DNA from: Sanderia malayensis
Taxonomy: Eukaryota; Cnidaria; Scyphozoa; Semaeostomeae; Pelagiidae
NCBI GenBank assembly: GCA_013076295.1
Contig: RQOL01000466.1
Location: 4,011,080 to 4,075,079 of the forward strand
Reading direction: 5' to 3'
DNA length: 64,000 bases
Shown here: piece after piece, positions 56,127 through 64,000 of the stretch
Position numbering within the stretch: the stretch's first letter is position 1
Layout of the letters: every line of letters starts with the position of its first letter
Made by a program: the position numbers and the translations under genes
The notes under the pieces: model-generated
The model's database searches: none
The model's input: only the letters and a program-made list of their open reading frames with translations
Told to the model about the DNA's origin: nothing

Positions 56127-59100
56127 TCAATAAAGTTTTTGTAAACTGTTAGAAACTTGATCAATGTCGCCAGGCGAGTTATCAGTTAACGACCTATTTA
56201 GTTTGTGAACATGGATGGATCCATCGCTGTACAATATCACCTGGTCAAACGATAAACAAACAAATAAACATATTGCATAAACAGGTGATTAAAATTTTTT
56301 CTGGTCAGCAAAATTATACAGGCAGCCATTTATTAGTAGCCTCATTTGGGGAGTTTAAATTGGATCGCAATGTTTGATCCAGTCTTTCAGCCACAACCTG
56401 TTTGGTGTGCATTCATGGTTCGATCACAGAATGAAGTTACAAGAAAATGTGTGTTATAATTTGCATTTACTGTCTCAATTGTATGAGAAGCCTTGGAGGC
56501 AACTTTATTAAAGGCTACAAGGGAAGTGCTATCGAAAACTATAGAGGAAGTTTTGAATTTTGAATTTTGAATTTTTGGGCTTTACTTGGGTGATATTTGA
56601 CTTTGCTCTATATTTTGAGTTTATATGCCATGGAAATCCATAAAAAATATCCTTTCACTTCTGTTTAACATGTGGCATGTGAATCAATATTTGGCCATCA
56701 ATATCAAAAGTCATTATGTCACATTTAATCAATATTGAACAAATAAAACATGGCACGGGTCACGGACCAATTTCTGCGATCATTTCGAGCAACCAAGAAA
56801 TCAATGAAAACCCAAAAGCAGTCCTTTGTTAAAACTACGCCTTGCCAATAAACATGTATAAAAGCATCAATTAGTTTATCTGCTATTCTCACAACAAACG
56901 AAAATGCAGGTGCTATGTGAGAAAAACAAACAGATGTTTGCATCGGTCCAAATTCAGGCCACTTCTGACGGGCAATGTGCTGCGTTGGATGGCGAAAAAA
57001 ACACGTGTACGGTCGATTCTGGCATTTAAAGCGCGTATCAGCATGCAGCTGATGTTGTTTTCACTCTCGTAAATTGCAGAGCTGGACAATTCAAAAAGCT
57101 ATTAGGAATCAGCGCTGCGCGGAATAGGTTGTTGGTGACACAAAGCAGTTTTCAGGGAGAGTGTGAGAGATAAATTAAGATGAGGTTTATTAAAGGTTCA
57201 AGATGAAGGAGAAAACATACTGTAACGTACCAATTCTGGTTGCTTTTTCGAAGGATTGGCTCCAAATATACCCAAATCATTTGCGAGGGAAAATTGAATT
57301 GGTCTGAAAATAAAAAATAGAGATATTTTAATGGACATATATGATTAGTAGGGATTTATGTGATTTATCTGTATATACTTCACAATACACAATCTCATTA
57401 ACAAGTGACACAAAATAGTTTTTTTGTGCGTTATACTTATCATAATACATCTCCTTTGAATACATCCCAATTGACATTAATATGCATGCAACGTAAAGCG
57501 AGTTGGATAACACTTCGATGAAAACAATAACACTCACGATGTTTGTTTGATGACCAAATGTTCCTTGAGAATCGGACTTCTACGATTTTCAACTAAGTTC
57601 CTAGAGTAAAAGGATCAGTTTGACATGCAGTGAACAATGGTATAAAAAGGCAAAAAGGTATAATATAATTAAAGGTACTAGACAGTTAGTTTGCCACTGG
57701 CTAAGGCTTTGAAGGGAAACTTTGTAGTTGTATTTTACACTAGGTGTTGCTGCAAGTGCAGAACTGGTAATGCCCATGCAGTCTGTTATTGTTATTGTAA
57801 ACAATCTGTGATATAACAGTAGTAGCAACATAGGTATCACAAAAACAACTCACCAAACATAGAAAAAAGATCTGTTACCTAGGGCGTAAAACACGCCGGG
57901 TTTGCTGCGAGACCATTGCACTTTAATTATGGCTGATCCTTTGCTAAATGTTGACCAAGTTGCGATTGGCAATGCTTTGAAAATAAAAACGAAAGAATTA
58001 GTGGCACAAGAAAATACTTGAATGGTTCAAAACCTCTTTAACTGTGCAATAAAGATTGAGTTCTTTGCCTATACGTGTGTGAAAGTCGACTTCTACCTTG
58101 TCTTGTATTAAATAGCATTACTGATCCATCTTCAGAGCTTGCCTTTGATAAATAAAAAAGAGAGTATACTAGCTGTTAACATTGTTAAAATGAGTGCTGC
58201 TGTGATGTAAAACAAGTAATCAAGGACTAAAGTATCTGGCAATTGATTAACAAAATATGTTTTGAAATTAGTGCTTTAAAAAATGTGGAGAGTGGGGTTT
58301 AAGCGTGCTTGAAAGCCTAATAATCTATATTTGATGGGATTGAATATAACTACGCCACTACGCAGACGCTTTGCTACGCAGCAGTAAATATTCAAGCTTG
58401 GCATGAATAGTAATGCTTCGGGGTAATTCGCTTTGCTACTCACCAACAAAAATGGCAGCTTCCAAGGATTCAGATCAAGAGACGTGATTTTTAAAATGAA
58501 ATCTGAAATAAAAGCGACATCAGTTCGTCAACGTAATAAAGGATTCTTTAAAAGATAAATAAACTTTAAATAAGACGTTGAATATGATTGTGTGCATGCT
58601 ACCTTCTGAATCTATATGATATGATCTTGGTGTAACTTTATCACCAAATCTACTTGCATGAAGAACCTCACCCTGAAATAAATTCAACCACATTGAAAAA
58701 ACATCAGGAAAGAACTATTGCATTAGCAGCGTGATTATAGGATGCATTATTATTATTACCATCATAAGCGGTATTAGCATCAAAGGTATTAACATGAGTT
58801 ATTCTAATGCGGTATAAAAAGCATTGTCTTACCTGGTCGGTGCCTACGTAAAATGTATTGGCAGTTTCAGCATCAATGTTCAGACAAGTTGCCGTGAAGC
58901 TCGAATTCATCGGTAAACTCATGGATCTACAAAACAAATACATGTACCGAATTGATAACCCCTTAAAATTAAGTAAAGTCAAATGACAAACAATAGAGAA
59001 TGCAAAATTTTCGGGGGGTTAAGTTTACTAATTACTAGTATTTGATACATACCGTTTTCTCAATTCAGGCTCAATAGATCCACTCTTGATGATTTTAATT

Positions 59101-62100
59101 TTTCCTCCAGGAAGAAGGCCTGCAGCAAACAGAGAAGCAAGATACACAAAACCAATTCACATACAGACACAAAGTTTGATTAAATTGATCAAATATAAGC
59201 CTTGATTATCGTTGATGTTTTAAAACGTTGTCTGACCTAAATCATTTTCAGAACCAGCCAGATCGGGTTGGAAAATCTCAATAACGACCCAAATGTTAAT
59301 GGTTCCGTTTTCCTCCAGTGATGCAATCTGGAAAGACATACCCCTGTTATCTGCAAAGAAAATATGTTCGCTATGAGTATCACCATCGTGACGCAACATT
59401 TTAATGATCCCAGTGGCATCAAGCTAGATTCAACTAACGGTATAGGTATCATTCGATCGTGTGATAAATCACATACCTGATTTGTTCATTGATTCTTGAA
59501 CTGCCACAGCGCTAAAAGCAAAATACAACTGATTTCTTAATTTATATAGAAAGAGTTCCATTCCATCACACATTCAAGTATCGGTTGTGAAAAATCATTT
59601 TTAGATGGCGGTGTGCTACTATGATTAATTAATTTTAAGGAAATAGTTTCCTTAAAAAGACATATAGCTTTAGTATAAGATACAAAAAAAAGACCATTCT
59701 ACCTATCATCAGGTGACATCAATGCTACAATTGAAACAACAGGGCTATGGTGATTGTCGTAGCCATAAACGCCAGCTAAAGACAAAGAAAGAGTTATCAA
59801 TGAGCAGCAACAATCAATGACAACTATTATAAACATTAATAGCTTTCTTGTGAAAGGACTCTATAGGATAAAAAGATTTAATGTAGCATTGATAACATCG
59901 TACAATAAATATATCTTTCACCTGACTTACACGGCAATATACTTGATTAAGACATTTGCTACAGTAAGAACCCGCAGGTAAGAGTATGTAGATTTCGCAT
60001 GCAGCCAATTGCTCAAATACAATAGGGTACTGTTTCTGCATCGTTATGAGAAGGGATTTAAGCCTGAAGGCTCTTGTAAAAGTTCGCTTTTAAATGCGGG
60101 TGTTTACTGTATGCAGAGGCTATCCACAGTAATGTGACTGTACAATGTAGCACAATGCAACGCATACCTGTGGAAAACGTTTCCGACCTGAGGGTGAATT
60201 CATGTTTGCCAAGATTCATGCTCCTGTGCAACGACGACGCCTCCCTAAGGTCCCATACAGCTATGGAGCCATCTTCCTGTGAGAAAGAGTAGAACGTTAC
60301 GTAATAACCAAATCATAGTAGAGTTGCAATAAGCATACTGCATGTTTGATGACGTATGTGTTGGCGTTTACTTACAATTCCAGCAAATGCAAATGACGCT
60401 TTAGCAGGACTGAGGCAGCAACAAGTAGGCTTTGATTCACAGAACAAAAATCTAAAAACACAAATTAATAGTGAAACATCAAACACTGCTGCGATCAACA
60501 AGCCCCTCTCCAGTATAGCTACGAATGTAGCTGATCTGATAAATATGACAGCCTTACTTCTGTGGCTCTGCAGGATGACTTGAATTCCACAAACAGACAA
60601 GTCCCTCTTGAGAAATCATTCCCTGATAATGACAGAAATAATGACATACATTAATCTCAACAAAAAAACCGGATAAAGCATTTGCTTTGCAACTAGTTGA
60701 AACATAAAAGCATCCATTATTATACTGCAAATAGCATCAGGAAAAATCTTAATAAAAAGTATTGTACGCATTGGTTTGCCCTTCCTACCTTTCCTTTACT
60801 TGGTCCATATGCTGTTAGCAAGAGATTCGTCTGTGTGGGTGAAATATCCAAATCGACAAAGTCTCGATCTGCAACAAAGAGGAAACGCATAAAGCATGTT
60901 TCCATTCCTTTGTAAATTGTTCAGTTAAACATGAATACGCAAATATTCTCTAGGAGTCATCCCCAACAACGGATGGATTATAATGTATTAATGCCAATTA
61001 TATGTGGCAATTTTTCAACCCCTTGTGTTGTTAAATAATTGCAAGATAACTGGCGCAGGGCTTACATTGTAACATCGGATGCTTTACATCCAGTGTGGTG
61101 AAACCATCGCTGAATCTGGTCTTCGTTTCTTGGAACGAACTAATTGATTGGCCGATTTTCGAAGAAACGTCATCCAACAGTGTCAAACAAACCTGTAAAT
61201 AAATGCCAAGAACATTAGTCTTGCCTTTGAATGCATAGAAAGAAAAGACAGTTGAAAGATAATACTAATAAACTGCTGGGTAGAGTGGCAAAGCAATGCA
61301 TTTCAATAGTGGTATGCTATGCTTACCTGAGATGCTTTTGCGAGGAATTTGGTCAAACGTCTTGTATCACCAGGCATTGCAATGAATTTATCTTGCTTAC
61401 TTGATGTTGCTTTCACTTGGCCATCTGTAATAGGTGCAAGCAGAAATTAACACTTACCCACGGACACGTACCTAGAAACTTCTGGATTTCTGGAGGAAAC
61501 TCTTTTTCTGAAGGACACTTACCTAGAAACTTCTGAAGGGGCAATTTAGGTTTGAAAGGGGTCCCTTTGCCCCCTCCCTGCACTCATTTACATACCTCAA
61601 AAACAAGCTTCAAAGCTTTTCGACTCTATGCCTTGTAACGTATGGACATCATTCGTTACAGCTTCGCAATGTCAAAAATACAAAATAGATAATGGATATG
61701 AATACCTCCAGATGCTTGAATATCTGTTGAAAACTGACACCATTTCTCTTCAGCCTCGATATCATTTGTCTGCGTTTCCTGACTCAAGTCATCCTCTCTC
61801 GTCTGAGTTGAATTCTGGTGAAAAATAAGTTCAAAATACTTCATAGCTTCTTATAAAGCTCTTAAAAATACCGAAATCTTACTTCAAGCGCAAGGTATTT
61901 TCTTCTTAAACCCTAGTGATGCATTAGAGTTCTAGCAAGTTAGGTAAGCAATCAAAATGATATTGGAATAATACCTGGTCAGTATTAGATCGTCCGTAAT
62001 TTTTCATGTAGATTTCGTAGATATTCATTGGTTTCAGTTCGAATAAATCAACAGCAACAACATCCAGCTCAATCAGTTTACTAAGCTCCTGAAAAGCGGA

Positions 62101-63449
62101 TAACAAGCCGATAAAGACGGCTCGGAATTCACCAACGATGACACCTTCAGACAAAGACCAGAATGCATTTCGCACCAAAGCTTGCCTTATCAAATATACG
62201 AACAATACTCAGAAAAATACAATTAATTAGCGGGTGGGGATTCATGCTATAAGCTGTTATCATAGGTCTGGTGGTCAATTAAAAGAAGATATGAGACGCA
62301 TTTAAAAAAGAGATGAGCTTGAATGAGTCAAACACACCTTTCCTCTTTGTCTTGTCTTGTTGGCAATTTTGTCTGTGATTTGTTTTTGCTTTGCAGCTAT
62401 GAAGTCGATTTTCCCGTGACTTTGGACCTTGGCAATCGACGGACCTGATCTTGAGTCATCGAGAACACCTTTTGAAATACCGAAAAAACTCATTGGTACT
62501 GTATCAGGCATGGTATGCACTACTTATCATGACAAGCCTTTGATATTTAGTTGGGCAACGTTTTGGGAGAGATCCGTCTCCAATGCATCTGTGTAAAATA
62601 GCTCATTGGTATTTTACACAGATGAAAAAAATAGATTTTCTGGTCTATACATCTACATATTAATCAGTAAGACCCATAAGGCATCATACTGATTCTCAAT
62701 TAACTAAGAACAAAGTAATACCGGACCTGATGTGCCGTCCTTTGTTGATGGCTGTAAAAAAAGGAATTTGATTAGCATACGATGATGAGAGGTAACATAA
62801 AGACCCGGGTCGGGCTAACATATTGAAACTCTATAAATGCCATAGTGATAGAGAGAGACAGGCAAAGTCTTTGCCGCATTCTGTATAAAACGGGAAAATA
62901 TATATAAATAATTAAAAAAACAGAAAACTAATCCCCAAAAAAGGCACCGTTCTTCTTGCTACCCTTTTCTTTAAAAAGAGCGCCTTCTACCTCTGTGCCC
63001 CCAACTTTGACACCCCTGCTTACTCACACGACAAACAGCAATGCTATTGTTACTTACCTGATTGAAGCATACAATTGACAACCTTTACGACGAAGCAAAC
63101 AACACGATCTCACCAAACTTACCCTGCTTGAAGATCTGCTACTGTTGTGGGATTCTGCTAGCATGTTTTCCTGCCTAATTGCTTGACGAACATCATCGAA
63201 TGCTTCGACATCAGAATTGCTTAAACTGAGCGGATCATCCTGGCTCCTCTTATCAACATCGACATCATCATCATCATCTTCAAAATCATCATCATAGTCT
63301 TCAAAATCGTCATCAGCATAATCATAATCAGCGGCCGCAGTGATGTCTTCTTCCTTGACCTCTTCTGCTCGGAGGATGGAAGAATGTCTGTTGACGAGAG
63401 GTGGTCGCTTCTTCGAATCTCCCTCGTCTACCTCTTCTTCTATGTCACT
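56127..63449 (-). CDS. DYNC2I1: Dynein-2 intermediate chain DYNC2I1 (WDR60), N terminus outside window
   Basis: Subunit of the dynein-2 motor that drives retrograde intraflagellar transport in cilia. Exons on the minus strand in order: 63123-63449, 62727-62751, 62338-62498, 61975-62088, 61706-61814, 61327-61424, 61066-61192, 60789-60868, 60558-60622, 60376-60451, 60168-60276, 59703-59775, 59477-59511, 59237-59350, 59053-59119, 58833-58926, 58603-58672, 58444-58502, 58097-58142, 57879-57974, 57538-57600, 57231-57303, 56127-56240. About 730 residues are covered. Seen: an acidic DDDFEDYDDDFEDDDDD region, NIYEIYMKNYGRSNTDQ, QTNDIEAEEKW, then a WD-repeat propeller (CESKPTCCCLSP, SIAVWDLRE, SFQIASLEENGTINIWVVIE). 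The C terminus is SDGSIHVHKLNR. The phases of 57879 and 57600 do not join directly, so a short exon is missing from this model. The acidic N-terminal exons upstream lie beyond the edge. Confidence 0.9.
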
Positions 63450-63513
63450 CTGAAGACAAAAATTGGAAAATAGATCAATATGTAGGTATGTATTCGCTCG
63501 TGCTCATGCCCAT

Positions 63514-63538
63514 ACATACATACATACATACATACATA
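63514..63538. repeat. CATA microsatellite
   Basis: About six tandem CATA units just upstream (in gene sense) of the acidic DYNC2I1 exon at 63123-63449. Confidence 0.9.
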
Positions 63539-63858
63539 AATAACAAATCTTTCAATTGTAATAGTGCGGCAAACAATGTCATCTCATATTGAATAGTAGA
63601 TGAACAAATTTTATGAAGTATAAAGGCTATGGTTACATTTCGGAATACATTCCGGGTGCAAATTTGAAATCGACATTTAACAAGCTTCCTGACCCCACGA
63701 GAAAAACATATTTACAATGAGACAATCGAGGAATTGATAAACTTGACCTGTTATCAATATAAAGTAATCTGAACAACGAAAATAGACCTTGAATATTACG
63801 AATATTAACGCTGAATGTGATCTCCCCTTTCCAATTTTAATCTCAAGAAAAACAAAAA

Positions 63859-63898
63859 CCTTATCACTATTTTTAATCCAATCACTTTCAACATTGTC
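63859..63898 (-). CDS. Possible further upstream exon of DYNC2I1
   Basis: Between a TTGAG acceptor-like site and a GTTTTT donor the minus strand reads DNVESDWIKNSDK. The charged composition suits the N-terminal region of DYNC2I1, but the signals are weak and nothing else supports it. Confidence 0.2.
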
Positions 63899-64000
63899 CC
63901 TCAACCTTCACGACGATAGATGCCGTATAAATATTCACAGTTTCCCTTTAAAACGATTATCAATAAACTCAAAGGTATTTGCATATAATGGTGATGGCTT

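Overview
The window is nuclear DNA from an animal, AT-rich, with many short introns bounded by GT-AG. The recognisable genes are metazoan: an engulfment adaptor of the GULP1/CED-6 family, the mitochondrial ATP synthase assembly factor FMC1, the PP2A-binding protein IGBP1 (alpha4/TAP42), a class IIa histone deacetylase (HDAC4/5/7/9 type) and the ciliary dynein-2 intermediate chain DYNC2I1 (WDR60). A single HDAC4-like gene with a Tyr rather than the vertebrate His in its active site, together with a ciliary dynein-2 gene, fits a non-vertebrate metazoan. I cannot place the phylum from the sequence alone. Exon models below were built by eye from splice sites, reading phase and family resemblance.

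Layout. Positions 1-22587 and 22914-37663 are two near-identical copies of the same ~15 kb locus in the same orientation, separated by a gap of exactly 100 N (22588-22687). Each copy carries, in order, a 183-bp tandem repeat, GULP1 (+), FMC1 (-), two exons of an unidentified minus-strand gene, IGBP1 (+) and the 3' end of the HDAC gene (-). Copy 1 stops at the gap inside the HDAC gene; copy 2 runs on into the full gene. This pattern suggests two haplotypes of one locus placed end to end by the assembler. A true tandem duplication is the alternative.

The largest difference between the copies is a 7.73-kb insertion (1082-8811) found only in copy 1, 352 bp upstream of the GULP1 start codon. It has an 8-bp target-site duplication, terminal inverted repeats of about 140 bp, and two head-to-head arms of a 9-bp minisatellite (3.3 and 2.9 kb), so it is a giant fold-back element. 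A second inverted-repeat element sits exactly on its symmetry axis, and a third lies inside the second. The intact empty site is at 23988-23995. Copy 1 also carries an in-frame stop in FMC1.

From 36301 to 51939 the minus strand encodes the complete HDAC (24 coding exons, about 1047 residues). A possible alternative first exon is at 47752-47793. The stretch 51.9-56.1 kb has no recognisable gene. From 56127 to the right edge the minus strand encodes DYNC2I1, whose N-terminal part lies outside the window. The genes work in separate processes (phagocytosis, mitochondria, phosphatase control, transcription, cilia); nothing suggests a functional cluster.
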